This document shows positions 12,901 to 25,130 of a stretch of DNA of 64,000 bases, one piece after another. This DNA comes from Serinus canaria (lineage: Eukaryota; Chordata; Aves; Passeriformes; Fringillidae). Position 1 is the stretch's first letter. Each line of letters begins with the position of its first letter. Location of the stretch: the NCBI RefSeq assembly GCF_022539315.1, contig NC_066314.1, forward strand, positions 56,915,180-56,979,179. Reading direction: 5' to 3'. The notes below the pieces were generated by a model. The model did not search any database and was not told where the DNA came from. It was given only the letters and a program-made list of their open reading frames with translations. Both the position numbers and the translations under genes were made by a program.

Positions 12901-15900
12901 CTGCCAGGGAGTCCAGCCTGCAGTCTGGGGAGCTCAGGACAGGTCTCATGGGCACCTTCACAGTAACTGGTTCCAGGCAAGAGAAACAAATGCTGCCCTC
13001 ACTGCTTTTACTGCATTTATCTGCCTGTCCTTAGCAATGGGAATAAGTTGCTGAAGCTGAAGCAGAAGTGGTAAGTCCTGAAAGCTTCGTAGTTTCTGTC
13101 CATAAAATTTTCCTTTGGTTTCTGACTCATGCCCCATGCATTTTTGGACAAATGCATTTTAAGTGGATTTTAGCTGCTTTTCATGGTGAAATGCTCTGGG
13201 TGCAATGCAAGTTGCATAGCTTCCTTCTGCAGGGGCTCAGGAGGGAAGGGCTGATGCTCTGGGGAGGAAGCCCTGCAGGCTTGGAGCCCTCCTTCACTCC
13301 CTGTCAGAGGATCACTGGCCACATTTATTCCCCAGGATGTTGAACCCAATCCCTGGCCTGCTCCAGCCTCACAAACCTACACAGTCAGGTTTTGAACCCA
13401 TTTAATTCTGAATTCTGAAATGGGAATTCTGATTCCCATTTAATTCAGACAGCTTTGCCTGGTTTTCCTCACTAGCATTTTCCACTGGCTGCTCCTCTAA
13501 AAACAGTTCCTTTCCATTCTTGGTAATGCACTGAAGCACTTGATTTTCAGCAAGGAATGGTGTCACCATTTTGCCACTAATAAAGAAGAAAAAAAAAAAC
13601 CAGCTTTCAATCAATCAGGGTCTATTTAACACATTAGCAATTTTCCTTCATTTTTCTGTCATCCTGCATTAACAGCCGTGGGGTCAAATCCAGCCTGGTG
13701 TAATTCCAAAGGAGTAACACCAGGAATGAGCTTCACCCTTTATATCTAATGTTGCTAAAAAGGTCTCGATAATAGATTTTTTAAGGTCTTGATTCAGAAT
13801 ACTAATCAAGTCCTTTAAAAAGAGCACTTGAGTGGGATGCTACTAAAACAAATATGCTCTGGTATTTTACACCACATCTTTCTGTCCTGTTGCTCATTTC
13901 TGTGTGAATAAATGAGTTTTGGGAAGCCGCTTTCTGCCATGAGGTTCATTCTCAAGCAGCACATGGGTCATCCATCCCCCATCTAACACCTTCCATGCAG
14001 CCCAAAAACCAGCCCACAGGACATCCAGCCACATGCAGCTCCTAGCCAAGGGTTCTCCTTCGTGGACCAGTTTTCCCCAGTTCTCTTGAGGCCAGTCCTC
14101 AGCACAGTCCCTAGCACAGCTCATCAGCAGCACCCTGTGACTGCACACCTGGAATTCCTAGCTCAGCACCTTCTGGCTCTCTCCACCTGATGTCCCAGTG
14201 GGCACCAAGTCCCTCCATGGAGACACCACAGCACAGGAGCAAAGCAGATGCAGCACGGTGTGGCACCTGCTGCATTTTGCCCCTCGGATGTGCTTTGCAC
14301 TGCTCCCGTGGTTCCACAGCCAGTGCTCCACACAGGCTCTGGGGCTGCCCCACCTCCTCATCCTCTCCTTTCTAGTACCAGTTTCCTTTTCACTTCCCTC
14401 TGACCTGGTCCCAGATCCCTCCTTCCATTCTGCTTTGGGCTGAGGGTACAGGAGAGCAGCGTAGTTGCCCAGGAGCCTGCCTGGCCACGTGCCCCCAGCA
14501 GACAGTCCCTGTCATCACCCTGAGGGTAAACAGAGGGGCACCAAAAGCCAGTTTGAGGCATGGATGAATCAAACCACCCTGGAGTGTGCTGGTGACTCAA
14601 CATCTCACCAGAGTCCCCAGGTGAGAGTCACCATCTGACTCAGAGCCAGGTGCAGTCACCCTTCCCCATGGGGCTGCCCACAGCCTGCACTGCTGCTCCC
14701 AACAGCCAGGGCACCCTGCAACATGAACCAAAACTCCCACAGTCCCAGGAAGTGTTTCCCCAGGAAATGTTTCCCCGGGGATTCCCCTGGCTGGCAAGTG
14801 CAGAACGTGCCCACCAACCACAGCTGAGAGCTAAGTCTTGCTCCGAGTCAGGAATTAGCTCAGGAACACACATGGAGAATTATTCCTGATTTTCAGGGGG
14901 AGCTCTGAAAGTGACCAAGCTTGGCCTCGTGTGGGCATCTAAATGTCACTACTGCTGGCAGCTGCTGCTAAAAACAACAGGGGTTAGAGCTCTGTTTTCA
15001 GAAAGCAGCGACTTAGGTGGGGTTTCAGGCCTCCCCAAGGAGGCCAGCCATTTGTGGATGTCTCAGATGAATGCTGCTGGGGCACTGATGACATTCTCAA
15101 AGGCCAGGGCTGCTTCATGGCTTTTCTCATATCCCTGGCTGTACATTAATTCAGTCCTGCTCACTTTCCCCACCTTTTTCCAGTGAAAAAGCTATTTCAA
15201 ACCTGTGATAGCAACAGTGCTGCCTGGAAAAGACATAAACTGACCTCCAGAATCCTCAAAATTCACTCAAGGAGGAGTGAACATGTTCACTCAAGGAGGA
15301 GTGAACGTGCTACATATTGCTATTTTATCATTTGTATTCCTCTCTGGTTTGTAACAGTCAAAACTTCCCAGGAGGAAATTCCTCTTCCAAGCAAGGGCAG
15401 GCTCTTGCTCCACAAAACACCACTAAACTCTTGGATGCCTCTTCAGTCAGAAGAGAAACATGAAGAGATGAGTCAGAGGAGCTCTTCCTCTGGGAGCTCA
15501 GGCCCTGCTCCTTCCACCCTCTGAAAGGATGCCCAGCAGGATTAACACAGCAAACCCCAATCAGTTCAGATGCTCAGATAATCTTCCAACAACAAATTAC
15601 ATTTACAGAAGATGCTCCCATAGCTATTCAGAGCTTCAAGAAATCTTTTCTCTAAGTTCCTAAACACAAATTTGTTTGCTGGGAATTCTTACAATCTGAC
15701 AACACCCAGGACTGTGCTAACACATCAGGGCATATTTTCAGGACATATTTTCCTGAAACCTGTTGCCTAGGGAAGAAATCCGCATGCTTAATTATATCCA
15801 TGGCCTATTCCAGGCTCATAATCACTGATCCTGTCCCTCCAAAGGCAAACCTCACATCCCCAAGCCCACAGCCAGCGGAGTCACACCACAGATGGCACCA

Positions 15901-16981
15901 CACACCCTGTCCCCAGCCCTACAGGGGACAGGGGTAGCTGCTGCTGGGGAACCACCCAGGCTTCCCCAGCAGAGCTGCCTCTGATTCACACCCAGCAGGA
16001 CGCTGCCCTCTGCCCAGACCCCCAGCCCACACAGCGAGGCTGGTGTGTCACTCCAGAGTGACTGGAGTGACAGAGTGGCAGGAGCCCCCAGCAGGCCCTG
16101 GGAAGGGCTCCCTGTCCCTGCCACGTCCACCAGTGCCATCCCCTTCCCCATGGCCACGTGTAGTCAGGAGCAGCGGCGGGAAGAGGGTTAAATCCCAGCA
16201 GTTCTCCAGCACAGCACAGCAAGGAAGCTCCAGAGCAGGCATTGCTCTCCTCGCCCAGCTAAAAGTTGAGAGTTACAGAGTTATGCTCTCACATCCAAAA
16301 CCTGATATGGTTTGGTGGTCAAAGAGGGTTGGCAGCATAAGAAATTAACACTTTTTTTTTCAGCATCACCAGGCAGGAGTTCACTGCAAAACACAAGCTA
16401 ATACATACATCCAGTGAACAGCAACCCTGTATTTTATTTCAGGTCTGTTGGGTACTGCAGGGAAGAATACGAAAGGCTGTGTTATTCTGCAGGAGCAGTT
16501 CTCCTTGGGAAAGTATAGCCAGACACTTAATCCCAGGAATATTTATAGTTAGCATAACTCAAATGGTGTCGTGCATGCAGTTGGTTAGTCTAAAGTGGAG
16601 CGTCATGCAGCTTGCATTAATGCTGGCAAAGGCACTTTATGGAGAAACAGACTTTATGCTTACAATTATCCCAGCCCAATATGGAGTGTCTCTGACAAGC
16701 AGAGAGGAACTGATGCCTGCCATAAGGAAGCCCAGCACTGTTACAGAGGTGCCTAACGCCAGCTGCAGCAACGCAAACAGCAACGGGAAACGGCAGCCAC
16801 AACAAGTGTGGGATTCCTCCTCCTGGCCAGTTTTGGGATCCCCCTTGGCTTTCTTCTGCTTCTTCTTCTTCATCGCGGACTCCTGCGTCGAGCCGGCGCT
16901 TTCCTCCCCTCCGGCTGCCTTCCCTGTCTGGCTCTGGGTGTTCGGGGACGTGCCGTGCCGGGCTTTCTCCTCCTTCCCCAT
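610..16981 (-). CDS. SSPN: Sarcospan, whole coding span (three exons)
   Basis: Join of 16981-16664, 5881-5795 and 972-610 on the minus strand (318+87+363 nt) gives 255 residues plus a TAG stop. Human sarcospan is about 243. All splice sites are GT/AG and in phase 0. The protein starts MGK like the mammalian one, then has a Lys/Glu-rich cytosolic N-terminus (about 1-58), a TCCGC motif (59-63), TM1 about 64-89, TM2 about 103-123, TM3 about 136-158, a large extracellular loop about 159-200 with cysteines at 168, 175, 177 and 196, TM4 about 202-229, and a short tail containing WKHRYQVFYVG. Family knowledge: sarcospan is a tetraspanin-like member of the dystrophin-glycoprotein complex at the muscle sarcolemma and binds the sarcoglycans. 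Exon order, topology and the strongly conserved core make the assignment firm. The N-terminal 50 residues are divergent from human and rest on the start-codon choice. Confidence 0.95.
973..5794 (-). other. SSPN: SSPN intron 2
   Basis: Intron of about 4.8 kb between coding exons 2 and 3. It contains a GT-rich microsatellite near 3991-4022. No CR1 copy, RNA gene or independent exon was recognised. The ORFs in it look like chance ones. A roughly 150-bp AT-rich tract near 5110-5260 looks unlike its surroundings but has no assignable function. Confidence 0.85.
3991..4022. repeat. (GT)n microsatellite with GC interruptions
   Basis: Imperfect dinucleotide tract of TG units interrupted by GCGCGTGC, about 32 bp, in SSPN intron 2. 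Confidence 0.9.
5795..5881 (-). CDS. SSPN: SSPN coding exon 2
   Basis: A 29-codon exon, residues 107-135, beginning VCVVALVGFVMLCISYQ and ending FTVK. It carries most of TM2 and the intracellular loop. The acceptor is a pyrimidine-rich run ending TTGCAG (5887-5882) and the donor is GTACTT (5794-5789). It aligns without gaps to the mammalian segment VCLVAYLGLFMLCVSYQ and the following loop. This exon would be missed by a simple long-ORF search because it sits inside a longer open frame of intron sequence. Confidence 0.93.
8587..8612. repeat. Poly(T) tract
   Basis: Uninterrupted run of 26 T in SSPN intron 1. It reads as poly(A) in the gene's transcription direction on neither side of a recognisable retroposon, so it is listed as a simple homopolymer. 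Confidence 0.95.
10900..10944. repeat. Imperfect ATA/ATC trinucleotide repeat
   Basis: Repeats of ATGGCAATA followed by AATAATAATAAT and then ATCATCATCATC; a short decayed trinucleotide microsatellite within SSPN intron 1. Confidence 0.8.
12680..12830 (+). mobile_element. Ancient MIR/L2-like SINE fragment
   Basis: Contains the recognisable order of the MIR/CORE-SINE class: a CATCCCAGGATCTCAAAGC-like segment, then TTAACCCCACTTTGCAGGGG, then GGTTAAGTAACTTGCCCATA and a gap-bearing GCCAGTGGCAAGACACAGG. This matches from memory the mammalian/amniote consensus 'cattttacagatggggaaa...gttaagtgacttgcccaag'. Family name is by resemblance only. Confidence 0.55.
15262..15306. repeat. Tandem duplication of a small palindrome
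   Basis: Two perfect 21-bp copies at 15262-15282 and 15286-15306 (24-bp period). Each copy has arms TTCACTC and GAGTGAA around a 7-nt spacer, so each can fold into a hairpin. It lies in SSPN intron 1 about 1.4 kb downstream of exon 1. Confidence 0.9.
16664..16981 (-). CDS. SSPN: SSPN coding exon 1
   Basis: Encodes residues 1-106, from MGKEEKARHG to the ...YWAGII end of the first transmembrane hairpin. The ATG at 16981-16979 has G at -3 and G at +4, a strong Kozak context, and the MGK start matches mammalian sarcospan. The frame is open further upstream but no in-frame ATG is seen before the CpG-rich 5' region. The exon ends at ATT followed by the donor GTAAGC (16663-16658). Residues 38-47 are nearly all lysine (KKKKQKKAKG), more basic than I recall for the human protein. 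Confidence 0.93.
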
Positions 16982-17520
16982 GCCGGCGGGCTTTGGGCTC
17001 TCACGTGCGTGTGTGTGTGCCCAGCCGATGGGGGTGTGAGTTTTCTGCCCCCCAAAGCTTCGCTTTGTGCCGGCTGAGTTGTTCCTGGTATTTGAATCAA
17101 GGAGGCTGAACAAATATGGAAAACATTTGGAAGCAGATTGTCAGAGCTTCGAAATGCCACATATAGCCCGGAGAAGGGGGGATGCAAGGGGGGTAGCGCA
17201 CTGCCAACGTGCAGGCGCCGGCTGGGCGCGCAGCGGGCCGGGCGTGCGCGCTCGCTCGGCTCCGCAGGTGTGAGCGCACCGTGGGGGCCTGGGGACGCAC
17301 GGGGAAACAGCAGGGCAGGAATTCCGCACCGCCGGCTGCTGAACAGCAGGGAGATGTGCCTCACCAGGGAGCCGGGAACGCTGCAGTGCCTGTGCAGGGA
17401 GCAGGCAGGGAGGGGCTCATGGCACCGTGGCTCCCCTGGGGGTTGGCATCAGGCGGAGCGTGGCTGGGGGCACCCACCAGCACAGTGCCCTTTCCACACG
17501 CCCGCTGAGCCGCTTTAAAC
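16860..17520 (-). promoter_or_regulatory. SSPN: SSPN promoter / 5' CpG island
   Basis: CpG-rich block covering the start of SSPN exon 1 and its upstream flank, abruptly richer in CG than the intron and the intergenic DNA. On the minus strand a TATA-like CTATATG lies at 17166-17160, about 180 nt before the ATG, which would place a start site near 17130. A CArG-like CCATATTTGT (one mismatch to CC(A/T)6GG) is at 17119-17110; SRF control would suit a muscle gene, but that is inference. The block probably includes the 5' UTR. Confidence 0.65.
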
Positions 17521-20500
17521 AGGGGCGTCCCGGGTGAGGGAGTTGATCGCGTGTGCGGAAAGTACGAAGTAAGTACAAATGAAAATACAAGTTAATGTCC
17601 CGGGGAGCCAAAAGGGATCCCGTCTCTTCCCAAAAGTTGCAAAAGCGCAGCTAGGCATGTTATATGATGAAGCAGACAGGGACCAGCAGTGAGGACTGGT
17701 GCTTCTGGGCAGGCAGTGGAGCAAACATCTGCTGAGCATGTTTCCAGGGCTGCAAGTTATCCATAGCAGAAAGATTGTTTATGTTACCTAAAAGACAGAG
17801 GGATGTCTTATTGTGGACATGTGGTCACTGCACTTCATCCATATGTGGGCTCAGGCTGGTGCTTGGAGACAGCACAGCAACAGAAGTGGTGGAATTTCTC
17901 CTGAAATACTCAAAAATTGTTCTGTGGCTGAATCCAGCGCTGGGAGCCCTGGCAGAGCCTCTCAGACACTGGAGGGGCTCACCCATGGAGGTGCCAGCAG
18001 GACTGGGGTCTGCAGAGACTGCATTCTGGCTCTGTGAAGAGGAGGGAGCAGGAAGAGGTGGGTGCTGAGTGGTGCCATGCCAGGGCTGTGCTGGCAGCCC
18101 TGAGTTCAGTCAGGCCCCGGTGCACAAATCCTGCAAGGGAAGACCAAGGGAAGCAGGGAGCCTGTGGGAAGCTTGTGCTTAGCTCAGGCCAGAGGAATTA
18201 CTCAAAAGCTTAGGGGTAAACAGGTGCTTAAATGCTTTGCTGGCCCGGGGCCGAGTGTGTCCAGCCTGATGTACGGCACCGCTCCTCCGTGCGTGCGGCT
18301 CCGTGTCCCCGCTGGCACAGGGACACCCTGAGGACACGTGGGCTCATGCTGCTGCCCCACTGACACCAATGAGAGAACCTTAAATGGTCCAGCCAGCCCT
18401 GTCCCCACCACGGGGCGGTTGCAGTTGTTTTCCTTTTCCACAGAAGCAGGCAGCAGGAACAAAATGTTGGGAGGAGTGGGGCAGGTGGAAAGAAGTCATC
18501 AGAGACTGGAGAAATCCCCACCAAAATCGCCTTTGGATGTGGCAGAGCAGCTCAGCTGGGACTGGCCAAAGTGGTGAGGTACTCAGAGAGGATTTGCACA
18601 TGCTGGTACAGCATTGAGGAAATATTTCCTCTGACACACTGGCACTGCCTTCTGAGAAACTACTCCATTTCCAGCTCTTTATGGCATTTTAACAGCAATG
18701 AACTGTGTCTTCTGTATTAATAAATTATGATGTCACTTTGTTTTATGGATTAAGCAATATCCTCTTTTGTTATTTATAACACCAAACAGATGAAAGAAAA
18801 CTAGAAACAAAGTGGTTTCAGATGCTTTCTGCACACACAACTCTCATGCTACATCCACAGAGAGAGATTAAGATACATTGTTCAAAAAAGGAAGAGGAAA
18901 ATAAACAAGAGGTGAAAAAAAATCCTCCTCTTCTAGACATGTTGTGTAGAGTACCATGTTTTCACAGTTTCCCACTAAGATGTTTTGTCACTATCATTCT
19001 CTTTTTAAAATATCCTTACAATAACTTGCACTCACGGGTGTATCTTGCCTCTCAAAGCCACACACAACTATATTTAACCACAGCTCTGAGAAGGACAGGG
19101 TGTTCAAGGATCATCATCAAGGTCAGACCAGGAAGCAGTGGCAAAGCTGAGGGCATGTTTAAATGATGCCCAGTTGAACATGTATCCTAATAATAATTAG
19201 ACTGAAATGAAGTTAGAATTTTCTTTTCCTTTATGTCCATCCATTTCTCTGGTTCAATCCCAATGATCTTTACTGTGGACTTTCCCCCAGGAAAATCCCT
19301 GGTTTATCACCTGGATTTGTGCTGGCAGCTGGATTTATGATTACTATTTTCTCAAAGGGGCCAAAATCCAGCTGCTTTATTCGTGCCGACATTCATATTG
19401 GTTTCAGTGGGAGCAATTGCCTGAGGAGGGTGAACAGGATTTAACCCAAGATCAATAAAATTAACAAGAACTTACCTTATGGCCAATAACAACCCTTGTT
19501 TATCTCTGGGCTAGAGAATCTCTGGTAAAACAGGTGCCTAAATATCCTTACAGTACAGCAAGTAACTAATAAATGAGGCCATGCCCAAGGGCAGCAGCCG
19601 GAATATCTCCTACAGGGCATACGTGGGATGTCCCCTTGGGTGCCAGATCCCTGCACCCCTTTTGAAAATTCCAGCTGGTGCCCAGATGCCTTGGGGCAGG
19701 AAAAGTCTAGGCCAGCTCAGGGGACATCTTCTGTGCAGTGACAGAAAGATTTGGGTATGAAACCATGAAATGTGGCCAACATAGAGCAGAGCTGCCTTCT
19801 CCCAGCTGTTGGGTCTGGAGTAGCTGTGCCACACAGCTTTTCCAAGGAAAACAAAGACTTTAGTTGCCATCTGCCCTGGTCACACTGAGACAAGGAGCCT
19901 CTCCTTGGCTCCTTGCACACTTAGAGGCATATCCATCTTAGAATCCCACCATTTCTAATCTCTGAAGCAATGCATGTCTGTTTAGAGAGAAAATTAAGGG
20001 TCAAATCCATTGAGAAAACTCCGGGCAGGGATATTGCTGATTTCAAATTATTAAATTGTGTTTACCAGAGGTTCTTTTGCTGTGGCTAGCTGTCCCTGCA
20101 AAGTCAAACTCAGATATCTTACATGCTGGGAAGTTTAATGGGGATGGAGAAAAGAGATGGATGCAGGATTGATCTTCCATACTTATTATCTGAACCAGAT
20201 TGTGTTTGCTGATTCCACTTGGCATTAACAATCGAGTGTAAAACAGCTGTGAAGGAACTCATAGCAATGACAAATTAAAAGAATTACATTTTTGGAAATT
20301 GAAAGATTAAACGAGGACACTGAAATAACACTAAATTTTCTCGAGTAATACATCTTCCGGATGTCACTTGGATTTTCCCAGCAACACAAAAATAATCATT
20401 ACCCTTTTATGCCCAAAGGCCCTGATTAAGTATGTTCTTAAATTAAGCACGTGCTTGAATACCCTTCCTGGATGAGGATGTTTTTTGATTCAAGCCCAGC

Positions 20501-23500
20501 TAGCATCTCTCATGTGGCACGCAGTTGTAATTTCATGTCCTTTACACAAAATGAGTCATGTTGCACAGCTTTTCCATGGCCAGACACCGTCCTCTGTCAA
20601 ACATTGCCTGCTCTTGTTCCTCTCCTTGCCAGAAAGCAGCAAGCCTGGGTGACGGTAACAACAAGTCAAAGAGCACACACAACGCCAGGCGTGGAAAAGG
20701 CGAGGTCTGGGCTGCAGCTTTGTGGTGACAGTCTTTCCTATTGCTTCTCCTAGGGCTGGGGACACACAGCACTGCATGGGACTCCAGAAAGCTGGGATTT
20801 TTTTCCCCACTGCCATCTTTGCCCTGGAAATAGAGCGGGGTTGGCGTGGTTGGGCTGCCAGAGACACCCAGGCGCTCACTCCGACGTAATCACATTTGCA
20901 CTGGTATTTCTCCCAGGCATCAGCGCCCCAGCCAAGTGCCAGAGGCAGGGTTGCAGCACACAAATCCAGAGCAGCAGAATTATCAAGGAACAAAGGCTTG
21001 AACAGGGCTGTCCTCGTTGCCCCAAGTACTGTGGGGCATTTGGCTCCCTTTGCCCAAGGAGCAACTCCACACAAAGAGCTGCTGACCTCCAGTTTGAGAG
21101 CTGGAGTTGGGAGGGAGCCAAATGTGCCACAGCCAGCCAAAGAATCACCACTCTCCAAGCCAGTCTGGGCTAAGGAGAAGCTAAGGCCCTGCCTAACCCT
21201 TGCTTCTTGTTCCCCTGATCCCCTTTACCCCGCAGCAAGACATGGACTGCAGAGCTGGGCCAAGCACTGCCCGGTAGCCAAAGCTCAGCTGGGCCAAACC
21301 GGGAGGGGGGGTTCCCCCTTGAAGCAAATGATGAAAGGTTCTCCCTGAAAAAAGGTTTAAAGTCAAGCTGTGATTTCCAAAACCTCATGCCCATCAACAG
21401 CAGATAATAACAACATGTAGCTCTTGAAAGCACATTTGCATAAAAGACCAGGCCAATTAGAAATGGGTCAAACACATGCAGTCCATGATGGTTTCTGCCA
21501 CATCCACTTTTAAAGTTCGGGTCATCTGGAGGTGAGGCTTGTTTTCACCAGGCTCTTCTGAGGCCAGTTCATGTTGTTTTGAGTGTCTGTAGGCTCTGCT
21601 GTGAGAGCTGGGTTGTGCCAGGTGACCTCCAGAGGAACCATCCATCCCACAGCACTCTTTGCATGTGCCCTTTTGGCATCCCTAGGGGTAAGACCAAGGC
21701 ACAGAGCATTTCAGTTTATCTGGCTGGGGTGACAGATGTGGAAAAAAGTAGAGAAGAGGAGTTGTTTTATGTCAGGGTACTCCACCCCCGGAGGCCACTT
21801 ATTTAACAATGCACCTTACTCCCTCCGTTGCCTCTGACCATGAAGTAAATTTGTGCATATAAAAAAAATCAGCTTGGGAAGGAATGGTGCCTTGCAGTCT
21901 CCAAAATGTTTGTCCTACACCAGTTCAAATTCCTGGACCTTTGCTTTTGCTAATGCTCCCTTAGGTGCCTCATGCCCGGGGCTCCTCACCTCCAGCTGTG
22001 GTTCCCTGAATCCAGTGGCCCAGGAATTTTTGAGGGTCTGAACAGTGCTTAAGCTGTCCATAATAACCCGACTATTTCTGCCTTATCTTCTACTCTTATG
22101 GCAGGTTCTTTGGGGTGGAAGGCACATATTATCACATTTCTGCATGAGGCCTGGAGAGGGTCCCTAGGGACTACAACTGATAGTCCCTCAAAACTGGGTT
22201 GGAGAAGTAAGAATTGAGAAGCTGAGATGTTGCACAAAAGCAAAGCTAAGTGCTGCAGCTTGCTCTACACATCACCACGCTCTGGTGAGAATTTTATACC
22301 AGCCCAGAAACCTTTGCATCTCCCTGAGCAGGGTTAAGGAGTGTGAAAACCAGGGATGACCAGTTTACAAATGCTCTGTACCCTTTCCAAAGCCAGTCCT
22401 CTCTCTCTCCCATATTTGAAGAGGTTATTGTCTGTCAAAGTACGTTAATGAGATATTATGGCTGTTAGATCTTCTCACCAGATGTTAATCGCTACCTGGT
22501 TAAACAGAGGCAAATCCTCTCAGCCATGTTCTTGCTGAGGATAAGAATTAGCTCTGTTCTATCTCTGTGCTCACAGGAATGTATTCACACCCCCCCATGC
22601 ACATGCAGGGCTCAGGATGCTGTTTTAAACCATATACAGAAGTTCCAGGAAATCTGCCTGTGGCTTTACACCAGGACATTGTGGGCAGCAGAGGGAAGGG
22701 CAAGGGCTCCTGCTCTCACTTTTCATTAATTAGAGGGATAAAATGAAGGAGCTTCATAGCAGTGGGTGCCAAATATGCTCAGCTTGTCCCATGTAAGTGG
22801 ACGTCTTGTAATAAAATTAAAAAGGCCTTATTTTCAAGAGACACATGAAAAAAACTGTTTCTGAGCCAGTGTAATGCTACCAGCAGCTCTAATAAGGTGT
22901 TCTCTCCAAAGATCCAGGACAAACTTTGTGGAGCATATTCACACGTATCTCATTTCTTGCACTTTCTGGAATGCAAAGACACTCAGGGCTTTGTTTCTGC
23001 AGCTGGCTCAAGCTCTCTCACTTGGGCAGTCTCGCTGTGTTACTCCCTGCTCCGGCAGTACTTCCAGGCCTGATGTACTCACAGGCACTGCAGTTGCCTG
23101 AAATACAGTTTTGGGCCCTCTGGAAGGCACCAGCTGGAATTTTCTGAGAAGTCAGTCTTTCGAAAGCGAGTGGTTGTGACTCTCCTCTGACCAGGTCCAC
23201 CATAAGTGGTGACTTCTCTCAAAGTCGTCTTTGGAGCCCTGAAGCACCTGAGTGCCAGAGCTGATTTCTTCAGCCCAATTGAAGCTGGTTGCTGACCTTG
23301 GCATGGCCAAGATTTGCCTTTAGCTCTTGGCTGGTTCAAAGGTGGACCCCATGATCTTCCCTGGAGACAGAAGACCAGAGTATACTGGGGTTCATCTTCT
23401 CCAGTCTCCTCCTGAGCTTGCCTTAGGAGGAGCTACATGGCCCAGTAGATGCCGGGCCATAATCTTCTGCCTCGCAAAGAGCTGGTTACTCACAAAAATC

Positions 23501-24159
23501 AGCATCCCTTTGCTGACTGCATTGCTGCATCGATGTAAACCATCTATAAATCATCTCCACAAATGACCAAAGCTGTCTAGTCTTCATCTGAGGTGAAACA
23601 GGGGCCTGCGGTTTAGGCTAGAACTGTGTGCCAGATTTGGCACCCTCAACCTCTGCCCATCTCCTCCCTGGAATAGCCTCCTGGTCCTTGCCTCTGCCCT
23701 CCACCTGGGCTCAGTTTCCCTCTGAGCAGCAATACCAACATGTTGTAATGTAAGAGGGTTCTTGAGGACACAGAGCTCTCTGTCCTGCCAGAATTACTGC
23801 ATGTGCTCCACCAGATGTTGAAGAATTTTCCCTTCCATCCCAAGTTACCCTGGGTATTATATTTCCCTGGCTTGACATTGTTATGAAATGTCAGAGCTTC
23901 GCAACTTGTCTGACTCTCTTTTGCAATGTCCCCAAGGGAGCACAACCACTTCCAAAGCATTGGTTGGGTCCGGCAAGCCCTACGGACTCGCACCATCTTC
24001 CCTCCAGAAGAACCTGAACCATCTCTGCAAGACAGGTGAAACATAGCGGGGTAGGAGGTGAAAGCAAGATGAGCTGAAAGCAGGTCTGGAAGGTTGTTGC
24101 TAGTGGATTTGTCTGAGGGCTGCCTGGGGACTGCTTTTAGTCCATATTTTTCTGTCACA

Positions 24160-24430
24160 CAAAAGAGGGAGGAGTGCATGGTGATACTTCCTGATGACAC
24201 AGACATGCGAGCCCTTGTCAATACAGAGAGGCCCCAGCCTATCAAACAGGAAGAACTGTGTGACCTCGAGGGTGAGAACAATGGGAATGGGACGAAATTC
24301 AGTTGTGCCAAATGTAAGGTTTGGCACGGAAGGCTGAAGGGCCAGAGTTTCTCTGGGAAAATAAAACATCTCAGGCGCCTTGGCTGGTCACAGGATTGCC
24401 TTGAAATGGCAGCACAGCACAGCCATAAAG
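24160..24430 (+). mobile_element. Probable ancient CR1-like LINE fragment
   Basis: A stretch reading TGGGACGAAATTCAGTTGTG followed by CCAAATGTAAGGT, and later TGGTCACAGGATTGCCTTGA, resembles the non-coding 3' part of old CR1 elements known in turtles and crocodilians (tgg-gat-gaaattcaatagtg-caaaatgcaaggtc...). Heavily decayed, so the call is tentative. Confidence 0.4.
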
Positions 24431-25130
24431 AAAGGTGAATGTGAGAGAGGATGAATCAAGTATTTCCCACAGGGGGCTGAAAAGTATTGGTGATGGAGAA
24501 CAAGTACTGGTGGGCCCTGTGAGGAGGCTGCACTCAGCTTTATTCATCTCTATTAGAGAAAGATGAGCAGTGACAGGACCAAGTGTAACTGAGGTGCTGG
24601 GTGGGGGCTGCAGACCCTGTGTAACACTAGGGTTACTCAAAGGGATTGCCTGGTTCTGCCCACCAACATTAGCGGTTCCAGAGGACACGATTGATCTATA
24701 AATATCCTGTGCTAAACTGAAAACAATGTTGGCACAAGGACAAATGGATACAAATGGCCATGAGTGCATTGAGCCTGGGAACCATTCTGGCCATTGGAGC
24801 AGTGAAGGGGAGGAACAGCAAGGAGCAGCTTGTTGTAAGGTACTGCAGCAATAATTTTTGAATTGTACCATTTGACATGGGGCTTGAGATGATTCAGTGA
24901 TGCAGGAAGTGCCTTCCCTTCCAATCCCCCATTATGGGTACATGTTTGGAGCCTTCTTGCTCCTATGGGTGTCCTAACTCAGCCACAGAAGGCAAGCCTG
25001 CCAGTCCCCTGACTAGCTGTCTTAGGGCTTAGCATAATCAAACTCCTAATTTGTTAGTGGCAATTATTTTGATTTAGTGCATATCTTACATAGAGGCTGG
25101 AGGCTTACATCAGTAACCAGTTCAGTATCT

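Larger units (their letters stand above)
5882..16663 (-). other. SSPN: SSPN intron 1
   Basis: Intron of about 10.8 kb between coding exons 1 and 2. It holds a 26-nt T homopolymer (8587-8612), an (AAT)n-like stretch near 10900-10930, an ancient MIR-like fragment (about 12680-12830) and a tandem pair of hairpins (15262-15306). No recent CR1 insertion was recognised and no additional exon could be supported. Confidence 0.85.

Noticed and set aside
20446..20451. CACGTG in the intergenic gap
   Set aside because: Isolated hexamer far from either promoter; expected by chance.
20556..21158. 200-codon minus-strand frame with overlapping plus-strand frames
   Set aside because: Open on both strands at moderate GC with no domain; consistent with chance.
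23646..24311. 221-codon minus-strand open frame in the intergenic gap
   Set aside because: No recognisable domain or splice context, partly overlaps a probable old CR1 fragment, and a frame of this length is expected about once by chance in a window this size.
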